From the NCBI GenBank assembly GCA_958510875.1, contig OY294070.1, positions 11,399,631-11,463,630 of the forward strand: a stretch of 64,000 bases of DNA, written 5' to 3'. The notes under the pieces were generated by a model. The model had not been told where the DNA came from. It saw only the letters and a list, made by a program, of their open reading frames with translations, and ran no database searches. Position numbers and translations under genes: made by a program. This DNA is from Endomychus coccineus. Its lineage: Eukaryota > Arthropoda > Insecta > Coleoptera > Endomychidae. Below, piece after piece: positions 1 through 11,310 of the stretch (the first letter of the stretch is position 1; every line of letters starts with the position of its first letter).

Positions 1-345
1 TATAAAATCTTTATTGCGCCATCTATTAACTGATAATCTAGTCTTATTCCGCTGAATTGCGCATATGCGAAGTACATAGTACAGCGCCATCTGTAAACAC
101 GGCATTGTTGATTATTGATTGTATTGGATTGAAAATAGTTCATCTAAGGTTGAATTTTCAATAACATTTATTGGGACGTGAATTTGTTTAATATTTGCCG
201 GTTTTACTTCGTGCAGCTATAAACTATAAGTGAGTAATTTCGTAAAATATCTGTAAACTAATAATATATTCTTTTTCGGCATTACATTTGTCTGTCTTGT
301 ATAGGCGTTTACTAGTAAATAAATAATGTAAATGACTTATGAAAT
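1..345. other. Upstream region of the CUEDC2-like gene
   Basis: AT-rich, with no coding signal on either strand. It presumably holds the promoter and 5' UTR of the gene that follows. No TATA box or splice signal was convincing enough to call. Confidence 0.4.
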
Positions 346-1626
346 ATGAATATAATTCACGTTTTATACATTCAAAACAACCATATATTGTTACAATCCA
401 ATTCCTTCGAAATGGGAACAGTTTTCACCCATGAATTAATTGGTGTTTCAGTGGACCCTTCCAAGGAAACAATTGGAGACCAAGAATCTAAAATTAAGGA
501 CTCACTTTTAAATTTCGTAAAAATTCATATCCCCAATGCCGATCTGAGTCTTATTGATGACATTGTATTGAGTTATGCTGTAGCTATTTTAGAAGACGTT
601 CGGACAGACCCAGTTTTTGATGTGGAGGGTGAGCGTTTATTTTACATTGAACAATAAATATTGTTTTTAGATTTGCACTTATTCATTATAGTCAGGCACA
701 TTAAAAATATATTAAGCCAATGTTCTCTCTGTCAAATTTTGATCTAGTTGGTTTCAAATAACAAAAGAATGTTACATTTTCATTAAGCTCTATATTTTAT
801 GTTTTGACAAGTTAAACAACACTTTTTTATAGATTTTTGTGAGATGATGGTTGCTTATTTCCCGGAATTTGAATCTATAAATCATGCAACAGTGACCCAA
901 TGGATGTTTGAAATGGAAGCAAAGTTACGAAGTGAATCTCCTCAAGAGAAAGCAACCATCATAGACATATCATTACCAGAAATTACTCCAAAAGTAAAAC
1001 CAAGGTAAGGAAACATGAATGCAAGTCTATACTTCAGTCAACAATTGTTATTTTAGATCTCACAATAATTCTGAGAGTTCGGATTTGCCAAAGAGGATAC
1101 ACAAATTATCTGAACTGAGTGATGGAGGATCAACTGATAGCTCAAGTTGTGATTTTACTGATGAAATTGATGTTCTTCAGGAAATGTTTCCACATGTATG
1201 CTCCATTGAGGTATGCAATGAGTCTGTATTTTAATAGTGTACTATTAAGATGTGAAATTGTAGGTGAAGCATTGCCTGACAATTGCCAGTGGAGATATCG
1301 AGAGAGCCACTCAGATATTAATTGACCGCCAGGAAAACGGACAGTGTCTCACTCTGAACAATTCTCTGACTATCCACGTCAACAAAACGAGAATCGACGA
1401 TGCTGAACTAAAGAACAGAATCATCGAACGTTATTCTTACGTTGATAAAGACGCATTCAACAAAGAACATCGTCCTGTAGCGCCAAAAGTCGAGCCGAAA
1501 AAGTTAGTAAGGTACAGAGACAACAAGATCGTGAGTCTTAAAGGCGAAAGATTCACTGAAGTGAAAAAAGGTGAGGATGTCGATGACGTATCTTTAAAGA
1601 AAAACAAAAAAGGTCACACTCCGTAA
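346..1626 (+). CDS. CUEDC2: CUE domain-containing protein 2 homolog, four exons
   Basis: Exons 346-628, 833-1004, 1057-1210 and 1264-1626 join through GT-AG introns into one 972-nt frame (323 aa). The first intron splits a Asp codon, restoring DVEDFCEMMVAY, which matches the CUEDC2 family. Recognisable blocks are IPNADLSLIDDIVLSYAVAI near residues 60-85, a CUE ubiquitin-binding domain at about residues 187-228 (DVLQEMFPHV, then ASGDIERATQIL), and the conserved C-terminal block HRPVAPKVEPKKLVRYRDN followed by LKGERF. In vertebrates CUEDC2 is a ubiquitin-binding regulator of protein turnover and signalling; the role here is inferred from family. The start is uncertain: the ATG at 346 gives an unusual hydrophobic N-terminus, and the in-frame ATG at 412 would give 301 aa, closer to relatives. 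No frame breaks are seen. Confidence 0.9.
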
Positions 1627-2732
1627 CCATTAACTGATTTTGAATCGCTCGGAATACCGAAAAAGTTGGTCGTTTTGAATCTTTTTGGCTTTTTGGCGCC
1701 TTCTTTCGTATATCTTTATATTTTGACTGATTGGATATTATTATTATTGACTGTATATCCGTACCGCGTGCTTCATTTTTATTTATACGTCTTGTTATGC
1801 TTGTATGCTGTTCCTTTTTTGTTGTTGTTTTCTGTTTTATCGTTTAAGTATTTAAATAATCACTCGATGTCTATTTCAAACGTTTTTATTTTCGAGCTTC
1901 TTCGAATCGATATACTTTTAAGCTTTACTCGGTTAATTATAATCATTATTAATATTATGTGTATATTGACTTTACTGTTCGATATTTGTTGTATGAATTG
2001 TTTAATCTTATCTGGTCCCGCAGGTATTGAATTTAAAAACGTATATCGAGTATTCTCGAATAGGTGTGATGTGATTGTAAGTTTAAAAGATCTGTACGTT
2101 TGTAGATTTACTTCAATTAAATGTAATAGATCTGTAATGGATATTTATGTAAAATCGCACAATTTTCACTAGCTATAAGGAGCAAGAGTATGGTTGCATT
2201 TTTTGCTTTTAACACACAAAAAAATAGTTGGTTTTGTTTAAAATTTAACTATTCCCTTCGTGAAACCCTACTAATAATCATTGAAACGTGGGATATTCCA
2301 ATATTTGATATTATGCAATTACTGGAGTCCTTAGGTGTTTTTTCCTAAATTTTTTTTACTCCCTTTTTAGGACCTTTATTCAAACTATGATGAAAACTAA
2401 GGCTTTTTCTTTTAAAAGGGAGGAATATTGTAATATTTTATTCAATGTTATTTATTTTGAAGATTTTACCTTTGCAAAATATTTCTGAAACAAAAATATT
2501 GTTTGGTCCGTTTTAAAACACTCAAAATGTGAATTAATCAAATGAATTACCAGTTTCTCCCCATTTTAGATTCATTATTGCTCAAATAACTGAATGCCAA
2601 ATGCCCCCCCATCGAATTCCGAATTAGTTCAAGTTATAATAGTTACTTTTCAAAAATGGCAATACTGCTCTATTACAGAGAAATTTTATTGCCCCATTCC
2701 ATTTGATATGTTGATGTTTATCGAGGTGATTC
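1627..2732. other. 3' flank of the CUEDC2-like gene
   Basis: T-rich sequence probably containing the 3' UTR. An open frame at 1666-2172 is hydrophobic and low in complexity and looks like open 3' UTR rather than a gene. Nothing else is recognised here. Confidence 0.4.
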
Positions 2733-4180
2733 AATATAGTCCAGGCATTTAAGGAATTTTTTGTCCGAATTTGGGCAAGTTCTAATTTTGGTCTATTCTT
2801 CTGTATTTTGACTCGCTGAAGACGAGGGTGTAGTTTACATTTGGCTAGCCCTGTGCTCGAATTGGCCATTTTTTGGGCACATTGAAAAATTGAGTATTTC
2901 ATACGAAATACTTATGTTATCGATCTAAAACCAAATTCATTCGAAAGATTTCATTTTTCTGCTCCTAATATCTGACATTCAAGCATTTTGGTCCAAAGAC
3001 ATAACTTTGGCGCTATTTTAAACATTTTGGACCACCGAAAAATCCAAATTTTTTGAGGTCCAGGCATTTAAGGAATTTTTTTGTCCGAATTTCGGCAAGT
3101 TCACGAGGGTGTAGTTTACATGTGGGTTAACCCTGTGCTCGAATAACAGGCCATTTTTGGGCCCAACTTGATACGCGATTTTTGGTCCCAGTTCGAAGAC
3201 GATTCGAGGTCGTGGGCCCATTCAGTGTGTTTTTTAGCACATTGAAAAATTGAATATGTCAGAGAGTTCTTGTTGTTTCATATTCTGTTTCGGTGAAAAG
3301 ATAGTATTTATATTTATCTTTTTTTTTGTTTTTGGTATTTTGACCTACCTCATTTTTTGGCCCGAAAATCGGTCATTTTGAAAATTACGTATTTTACCAA
3401 TTCCACAGGAAATACTTATGTTATCGATCTAAAACCAAATTCATTCAAACGACATAACTTTGGCGCCACTTTGAATATTTTAGATCACCGAAAAATCCAA
3501 TTTTCTGAGGTCCCGGCATAAGGAATTTTTTTGTCCGAATTTCGGCAAGTTCTAATTTTGGTCTATTCTTAAGTATTTTGACCCGCTGAACACGAGGGTG
3601 TAGTTCATTTGGATTAACCCTGTGCTCGAATAACTGGCCATTTTTTGGGCCCAAATTAATACGCTATTTTTGGCCCCAGTTCGAGGTCGTAGGCCCATTT
3701 AGTATGTTTTTTAGCACATTGAAAAATTGAATATGTCAGAGAGTTCTTGTTTGTTCATATTCTGTTTCGATGAAAAGATAGTATATTTATTTTTTTCTTT
3801 TTTGTTTTTGGTATTTTGAACTACCTCATTTCTTGGCCCGAAAATCGGCCATTTTGAAAAATAAGTATTTTACGAATTTCATACGAAATACTTTTGTTAT
3901 CGATCTAAAACCAAATTCATTGGAAAGATTTCAATTTTCTGTACCTCATATCCAAAATTCAAGCATTTTGGACCACCGAAACATCCAAATTTTTTGAGGT
4001 CCAGGCATTTAAGGAATTTTTTTGTCCGAATTTCGGCAAGTTCTAATTTTGGTCTATTCTTAAGTATTTTGACGCGCTGAACACGAGGGTGTAGTTTACA
4101 TTTGGGTTAACCCTGTGCTCGAATAACTGGCCATTTTTGGGCCCAACTTGATACGCGATTTTTGGTCCCAGTTCGAAAAG
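2733..4180. repeat. Four diverged copies of an interspersed repeat unit
   Basis: A unit opening with TCCAGGCATTTAAGGAATTT and continuing through ACGAGGGTGTAG and a CCCTGTGCTCGAA block recurs near 2733, 3057, 3507 and 3987, spaced roughly 320-480 bp. Internal blocks such as TTATCGATCTAAAACCAAA and TTGAAAAATTGA also recur. The same family forms the foldback element at 33829-34642. There is no coding capacity; short open frames inside are by-products of the repeat. Confidence 0.75.
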
Positions 4181-4256
4181 TACAAATTTACGGTACATAG
4201 AACGTCTTAACGAGGACTTTTCGCATACGGTTTTCGCTCCATGTCGTTAGTTTATG

Positions 4257-4718
4257 AACGGGGCCAACTAAATAGCACAGTCTCGGGCCCCAAAATGTCG
4301 ATTAAATAGGAAAATTTAATCAAAACAGTTTGAAGTATTCTCAGCTGTCACCTACTAGCATCTGACGTGCGACGTACGAAAGGGAATTTTCTAGCTACTT
4401 AAATATACCGAAAGCGGGTAAAAGCTAGCGGCCCATAGCCCATAATACTTTATTACAACTGGCGCTGGCCGCACGGGGTTCGAAACGGCCCCAAAATAAC
4501 AAAATAGAGGTAAAATGTATAAACTCTAACTTACGTGCAGCGAGCTCCTCGAGGATATGTCAAAATTATTACGTTCGTAGCTAATTACATAAGACGTCTG
4601 GCGTTCATGCAATTGTGTTTTTATACAATTGGAACCTTCTAATTTCGATAGGCCACGTGAAAATCCCGGAGCCGGAAGCGCTATCGAGATCTGAACGTTA
4701 AAACTTTCGTATAAAATT
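4257..4718. repeat. Interspersed repeat R2, copy 1
   Basis: About 460 bp starting AACGGGGCCAACTAAATAGC and ending near TTCGTATAAAATT. It is repeated in the same orientation at 35072-35534 with high similarity. Both copies lie next to relatives of the TCCAGGCATTT repeat family, so the two may travel together. No ORF and no inverted termini are evident. It could be a solo terminal segment of a larger element, which is unproven. Confidence 0.7.
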
Positions 4719-4754
4719 GTGTTTACAAGTCAACAGTCAACTGACACTTGTCAC

Positions 4755-4792
4755 CATAGATAACTCTACTACCGGTAGTAGAGTTATCTATG
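4755..4792. mobile_element. 38-bp perfect palindrome, TIR-only miniature element
   Basis: CATAGATAACTCTACTACC is followed directly by its exact reverse complement, giving a 38-bp perfect palindrome. Flanks are CTTGTCAC (4747-4754) and TTTGTCAC (4793-4800), a 7-of-8 match consistent with an 8-bp target-site duplication. A related 54-bp element lies at 18844-18897. The 8-bp duplication and CA...TG ends suggest mobilisation by a hAT-type transposase (inference). Confidence 0.65.
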
Positions 4793-4800
4793 TTTGTCAC

Positions 4801-6375
4801 AGAATACTCTTCATAGAGATCAAGATGATACTCTTTTTTACTCATAATTCGTGAAGATTTTGAAGGGGTAGTGGATGTTTTTCTGCCCAACTTTTTCTAG
4901 TGGCGTAGTGCTATGCAATAGCTTTACCGCGGCAGTCCCCGAGTGCCACACGTTTCATTTTTTATTTTTATTCTTGTGGTTTTTCAAAAAATCGATGCAG
5001 GCTATATTTGACATTTTAGAAAAAAGTACATCTTACCATGTATATTTTGACGGTTCAGTTTCGTTTTCTGGAAAATTCTTGGGAAATTCTATACTGGCAT
5101 AGCCATGTATTGTTAAAATCGCCATTATAAATACTTTTTGCGTGAACATGTTGTAATGTTGACTTCAAAATGGCGGACGAAAGTACTTTCTTATATAGAG
5201 TCGTAGTTGAACATTCTGAATAATTAATAGTTTCCCCAAACACTTCCTATTACATATTAGAAATGTTTTGAAATTGCCACCAACCCCTCAACGTTTATTG
5301 AAGAAGTATAATTTTTTTCAATATAATTTTGCATTTACTATAACGCCGTACATGTATTATTTAAAAAAAAGCATTTGAAACTAAAAAAGTTGAACGCAAA
5401 AAACTGTACACTTTACTACTTGCTCCACGAATGGTACACCGTTGTTAGTATTATAGATTAAAAGACTAGTCAAGCATTTTAACAATACAAGATACGTTAA
5501 TGGTATCCTTTTACCCCTGTGATTTCTAAATAAGTAGGTTTTTCTATTTGAATTTCGAACGGATAAGCTGCACTTGAACCCAATGATACAAGTTTTGAAA
5601 AAAACAAAAGTATCACCGAGGATGTGATGCTTCTCCGTTCTAAATGAATATAACTATTGCGCGGAAACTGAAGAAAATGATGTCGTTATTCGGTTTATCC
5701 ATCGATTACGTCGACGAAGAAGCGTAGGCATTTGTATTTTATACAAGTGACGTATTGAACTTGAATTGTTTTCATTTTCATCTGTTTCCGCATCGATTAT
5801 GATTTGTTTTATTGAATGAAGATTCATTTATTATCTGCCATTTATCATTTAAATTTCATTACAAATTTGATTTTCTGTACGAACTGAAATACTGCCTGAA
5901 GGTGCATTAAGGAAGAATAACCGATTGAGGTTGAATTGATAGTAAACAAATTAATTCAATTTGTTAATTTTCGCCGCAAATTACCGATGGATAAGATAGA
6001 ATAAATGATATTCCCTCATGCTATTTCTTCTATTCTTAAACGGTTTAAATAATATGAAAAACGAATGTTTAGTGTTTGAAATTTTAAAATTCAAACAAAT
6101 TTTTTTTATTTATTCTCTGCAGCTACTCTGCCGGTACCGGTGCCCGAACAAATCCAGGCAGAAACAGTTGTGACGTAATATATGTCTTTAAAGAATGAAC
6201 ATAAATCAATCGATCACATTTCAAATAACCTAGTTAGGCCAAAAATATTTAAAAAAATTATAAACTATTCCTTGAAAAATTTAACAAAATAACCTACGGT
6301 GACCTTACCGCTTGGAGTGTTGTCCCTACGCTATTATTGGATAGTACAGTCATTTAAAGATTTTATTTCGGAATA
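4801..6375. other. No gene recognised
   Basis: AT-rich sequence with short open frames only, none resembling a known protein. No tandem repeat or transposon terminus was recognised. Confidence 0.4.
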
Positions 6376-7245
6376 TCTTTGTACAGTTGATCTTTGTCTG
6401 AAACTTGTTGCAAAATGTTTTTAATGTCATAAGAATCATTGGTCACCCAGTATCACCATGGGAAATTGGTACAACAATTGTTTTATTAACAAATTGACCG
6501 TTTATAAACAATTTAAATTAACAAATTTTCCAGATCCCAAAAACATTGTTATTTTGAGACAGAAATACCCACGCGGAGGTTTTTGGGGTCTCTAATTACG
6601 ATTCTGAAGTCCAAAATATCAGAATTATTCATCAACACCTGGAAATTGGCCAATTGGCACCGGAAGTTGATGATATTTAACATAATTTATACCTTTTTCT
6701 TTCAAAACAATGGACTCAATTGGTTTTTTTTTGAGCTAGCAATCACTATACCGAATCCAAAGATGACAATTCATTCATAATCACCCGGAAGTTGGCCAAC
6801 TGGAACCGGAAGTTGATGGAATTCACCATAATTTAGACCATTTTCTTGCAAAAAATAAACTCAATTTGCTTTTTTGAGCTATCAATCTCTATACCACATT
6901 CAAAGATAACGAGATCATTCATAATCGCCCCGGAAATTGGCCAATTAGAACCGGAAATTGATGGAATTTACCAAAATTTAGATCTTTTTCTTGCAAAAAA
7001 TGGATTCAATTGATTTTTTTGAGCTAGCAATCACTATACTGAACCCAAAAATGGCGAGGTCGTTCATAATCGCCCGGAAGTTGACCAACTGGAACCGGAA
7101 GTTGATGGAATTAACCATAATTTAGACCATTTTTTTGCAAAAAATAAACTCAATTGTGGTCATGGTGAGACTGGGTGACCAATGATTCTTAGGACATCAA
7201 AAACATTTTGCAACAAGTTTCAGACAAAGATCAACTGTACAAAGA
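6376..7245. mobile_element. Foldback-type element with internal 145-bp tandem repeats
   Basis: About 87-bp terminal inverted repeats begin TCTTTGTACAGTTGATCTTTG (6376-6462) and return inverted at about 7160-7245. Between them a unit of about 145 bp, marked by GGAACCGGAAGTTGATGG, is repeated four times (near 6639, 6784, 6928 and 7073). No coding potential, so it is non-autonomous. A clear target-site duplication was not found. Confidence 0.7.
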
Positions 7246-7833
7246 CAATACCTTATTTATTTCAATTATTAGTAAAAACATTCAGCTATCGCAGACAGTA
7301 TACGGTAATATAAATAGTATTAATTATATCAAAACTATATTATTCCAAACTAAACAATATCAAAAGACTGAGCCAAAAATTCATCTTGAAGGTAATTAAC
7401 AAATAATATTTTCCACAGAATTCTTTTCCTGTTAATGTTTCCTTTTGTAAACAAATTAATTAATTAGCTTCCCTTTTTTATTATATTTATTTATTTATTT
7501 ATTATTGATTATTGTAGAAATTCCTATTTTACATAATCATGTGGGAGGTAGATTTAAAATGAATCTTCATGATTTTCTCTCTATACAATTAAATATTAAA
7601 ATATTTTACATAAGTTATTTAGTATATCTCGATATTGTCAAGTATTGTAATAATTCAAATTGTGTTTTATTGAATTTTGTCTATTTATATTGATTAATTT
7701 ATTGGTTTATTTAAAAGTAACTAATCTCTGTCTATTTATATTCCGTTGTTTGATGAATTATCCATTTTAATAAATAATTTGATTCAATTATTGGGTTTTA
7801 TTCATATACTGAGTTTATCTGTAGAATTTTTTT
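7246..7833. other. AT-rich spacer with a short TTTA microsatellite
   Basis: Very AT-rich; a TTTA-type microsatellite lies at about 7481-7505. No gene recognised. Confidence 0.4.
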
Positions 7834-7865
7834 CCTAATAGTAAAATCACAAAACACTTTCCCAC

Positions 7866-9511
7866 CAGTGGCGGCACCTCGAAGGAGGCTAAGGAGGCTC
7901 AGCCTCCTCACCAATTTATCTTAATGATCATTCTCCATTTTATTTCCTGTTTCTCTGATAATTCTTTAAATTTTACAATTAATTCCCCGTTCTCAGTAGT
8001 TATTTTTAATCTGGCAACAGTGGCCAGAGGCTAGATTCTCTATATATCTCAAACGCTAAATACGTGTGGTCAACACAGTTGCCGTTTTCCAAGCAGTTCA
8101 ATTGCTAGATAGGGTAAAAGCGAATATGGCAACATCCTATGGAAGCTAGCTTCTCGTATGGAATACGATTACTTGCTACCGCCCTTCCGCTAGAAGAATG
8201 CCACACGTGTCGTGTTCCGTTAGTTCTTGGTTTTGTAATTTGTACCGCGAGGCGAAGTAAGGTTAAGTAGTTAAGTTATAATTTACCTAATCGGTGAACG
8301 TTAAAATGATGAGTGACTTAGTTGCTGGGTTGTTAGAAAATCCATTTAGTGGATTAACATATGATAGAAAAGTGTTTTGTTAAAAATAAATGGCCTTTAC
8401 CGGATTTGAAAGGATTAGTGGTGACGATGACAGGTATGTTTCAAAATCGAAATACACAATAAATTATATTGCTTGCTATTTACATCTGATACAACTTCAT
8501 GTTGGGGACACTCGGGTTATGATGATTTGAAAAATTTAGCTCGTGGTATAGATAGACATGAAAAAATGTAATGAACATATTACATCGAGTATTAAGTTTA
8601 AATTAACCGGTAAACAGAATATTGTTAAAGGAGGAAAACATATAATTTGGTAGACAAGAAACTACATTATAAACAACTTTTTTTATGAAATTTTAGATAC
8701 TATTAAAGGTCAAATTGAGATTCGATTTTCCGATTTACATGAATTGAAATTTTTCGACTTGACGAATAGAAAAATTTTTCGAATCTTTTTCAAAAGAGTT
8801 TCCCAATACATTTTTAGATAACTTAGTTCTAAAATATAAATTTTTTGATAAAATAGCACTGCACAATGAATTATGGGTTATATACCTACTCGGATAAAGA
8901 TATTTTAGGCCAGTACGACATTCACGCCGATATGATAAAATATATGATAGACAATGATTTGCAACAAGTTTTACCTCAGTTTTATAAACTACTTTGTTTG
9001 ACAGTCACCATTCCTGTCACGTCGGCATCGGTGGAGAGATCATTTTCTACTCTCAAACGAATTAAAACTTACATGCGAAATACAATGAGCCAAAATCGTT
9101 TATACAGTGTTAGTTTGATATCTATTGAAAAAGATTCAGTAAAACACTTAAAACAAAATGATACATTTTATGATAATATTATTGATCATTTTTCGCAAAC
9201 TAAAGACCGTAGAATTCCGTTAATATATAAAAAAAGTTTATAAAAATGATAAAAAAACAAAATATGAAAAATTTCAAAAAAAAAAATAAAAAATATCAAA
9301 AATCCAAAGAAAAAAAACGAACAAAAAAATTTGTAGCCAAGAGAAACTACACCTCCACGTCGGTTCTTGCTTGGCAACAATTAATTTTGGCACTGAAGTA
9401 GCTGGTACGGTCGCTGTGCAAAGGTTAAATTTATTGGCTGAATAGAGTATATTTTTACAAGAACGTTTTATGTCCAGCCTCCTCTCTTAAAAAGTTCACG
9501 AGCCACCACGG
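7866..9511 (+). mobile_element. hAT transposon, internally deleted, copy 1
   Basis: It starts CAGTGGCGGC and ends CGAGCCACCACGG. It is flanked by TTTCCCAC at 7858-7865 and 9512-9519, a perfect 8-bp target-site duplication, the hAT hallmark. Near 8304 is a truncated transposase start (MMSDLVAGLLENPFSG), then scraps of a TTF-type zinc finger region (GYDDLKNLARGIDRHEK) in broken frames, then the C-terminal dimerisation domain. The catalytic core is missing, so it can only move in trans. It is close to the copy at 59471-61111. Confidence 0.92.
8866..9243 (+). pseudogene. hAT transposase C-terminal dimerisation domain, copy 1
   Basis: The 125-residue frame holds the hAT family dimerisation signature SASVERSFSTLKRIKTYMR, then NRLYSVSLISIEKD. 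The transposase upstream is deleted and frameshifted. A 4-nt insertion just before the open frame (GGGTTATATACCTAC versus GCGTTATCTAC in the copy at 27709-29202) separates it from the preceding transposase residues. It is related to ZMYM1/TTF-type hAT transposases. Unlikely to give a functional protein. Confidence 0.85.
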
Positions 9512-9602
9512 TTTCCCACTATAAATGTTTAAAATCTTAAGCGCATGTCGCTAGCTACGCTAGCATCGAAAAAACAAATGGCTTTGTGATTTTACTATTG
9601 GG

Positions 9603-10439
9603 TTTTAATTTTTATGTATAGGTCGTGATAAACATAATATAAGAGGAGACTATTTCAAAGCAAAATCTCATCAAAGAAGGGTTTTTTGAAATATATAGAA
9701 CTAGCTGATATACCTGGCGTTGCTCGGACTGTAGAATCGAAGAATATTTTACCCTCACAATAAGATAGTAAGTCATATGTATCAAGTCCGCAGGAACCGC
9801 TAACTATGTCGGTCTTCTTCGAGGCCTATAAAGCTAGCCCCAGCTAATCTTTCTGATATGAAAGACCATGAAAGTTTGTCAAAATCGTTGAATTACGATC
9901 CTCCAATGTATAAATAATGCTTCAAGGGGGACGAGGTAGTTTTTCGTAATCCCACGAAGACTCATCTGCTCGCCGAACTGGGAAAGGGGAGTGGGGTAGT
10001 TTATTCGTAATATGTAGGCAGTGACTTTCCTATTGTTGTGAAGGGCAAGTGTGCAAAATTTCATAAGGATCGTCGGCACTGCTCAAAGGGGTATGGGGAT
10101 GATTTTTCGAAATCTCATGTAGACTGTGACTTTCCTCTTGTTTCGAAGATTAAGGGTACAAAATTTCATCAATAAAGGGATACAACTGTAAATTTATATT
10201 CAAAACAAACATTTTTCTTTATACATATTTTAGAACGCGCGGTCTCCTTTTGCTTTTACTTCAGATACGCCTGAATCACATATTTTTTACATTCTAGTGT
10301 ACTTTTCAAAACCGCTTGTATTATGGAATATATTTTATTTCATACTGTTCAGGATGAGCCAAATATTATTCTAATATTCGACTTGAAACGCTGGCAAAAC
10401 TAACCTAGGTGGGGAAAATATACTCAGGAGCTATGAACG
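9603..10439. other. Degenerate repeat tract, no gene
   Basis: Contains a phrase resembling dispersed insect repeats (CTGGCGTTGCTCGGACTG near 9715) and loosely repeated 110-bp blocks marked by GTGACTTTCCT and CAAAATTTCAT near 10020-10170. No coding sequence recognised. Confidence 0.35.
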
Positions 10440-11310
10440 GGACAAGTGGTCATTTCTAGCAGATCGTTTATATGGAGCAGAAACAAAGTTGGTGCCTGGG
10501 CATATCCCTGTGGAACACCAGCATTGATAGCCATTGTATCAGAGGATACTTCGTCAACCACCACATGGGTTGATCTATCTGAGAGAAAACTCGATAGTAA
10601 GCGATAAAGTTGAGGAGGCAGACCATATGACGGAATTTTCCCAAGAAGGCTTTGGTTCCAGACTCTATCAGATGGTATGGAGATATCAAATGTTACAGAT
10701 AGATATTTCCCATGTTTTCCAATAGATTTCTGCCATAAATATCTTACGTAGACAAGCAGGTCTCCTGTTGATTTCTGATGAAGTCATACTGCCGATCATT
10801 CACGATTTTGGAGCTCTCTAGGTATTGGATGAGCTCGATGATGTTGATTACTTTCTCCATCACTTTAAAGATCACAGCTTATAGTGCAACGGGTCTATAA
10901 TTATCAGGAAGGGTCTTCTTTCCTTTTTTTGGAATTGGTTGGACTCTAGTTGTCTTCCAGCTTGAAAGAAACACACCAAGTTTGTATGAAAGGGTAAACA
11001 ACCTGCATAAAAGTGGTGTTATTTCAGGCGCATATTCCTTGAGGACAAGCAGAATGCGCCTAATTGTGCTCTCACGAATGGCAATGTCATGCATATGGTC
11101 ATCGATGGCAGCGATATTAGGATGGTCCTTCCCTTGTGGATCCAAAGTGGAATTTGCAAACATTCAAGCAAATAGGTTGTCTTTTTGTTGTGGTGTAGCA
11201 GCCAGTGTGCCATCATCTTTGGTTATGGGATGGAATGATCTGGAAGTGAAATTTCTACCAATTGCTATGGCGAAAGTCCAAGACGAAGGGGCATTCGTTA
11301 AGCTATGATC
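10440..11310 (-). pseudogene. LINE reverse transcriptase fragment (jockey-like)
   Basis: Reading right to left, broken frames encode in order a palm-entry block (WKTTRVQPIPKKG, NYRPVAL at about 10880-11000), FDISIPSDRVWNQSLLGK, YGLPPQLYRLLSSFLSDRST and INAGVPQGYAQAPTLFLLHI (ends near 10460). These are conserved blocks of non-LTR retrotransposon reverse transcriptase. At least one frameshift and several stops separate them. The same stretch recurs as scraps at 42858-42922 and 52090-52192. Confidence 0.8.

Larger units (their letters stand above)
7834..9602. mobile_element. Short MITE split by a hAT insertion
   Basis: CCTAATAGTAAAATCACAAA at 7834 and its near-perfect inverse TTTGTGATTTTACTATTGGG ending at 9602 form inverted termini. 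Removing the hAT copy (7866-9511) and one target duplication leaves an element of only about 115 bp. The hAT therefore landed inside a pre-existing MITE. Confidence 0.6.

Noticed and set aside
1666..2172. 168-codon open frame downstream of the CUEDC2-like gene
   Set aside because: Low-complexity hydrophobic translation of T-rich DNA directly after a stop codon, with no family resemblance; best read as 3' UTR.
11019..11216. Separate small genes at 10982-11308 and 11019-11216
   Set aside because: These are alternate frames of the LINE reverse transcriptase fragment.
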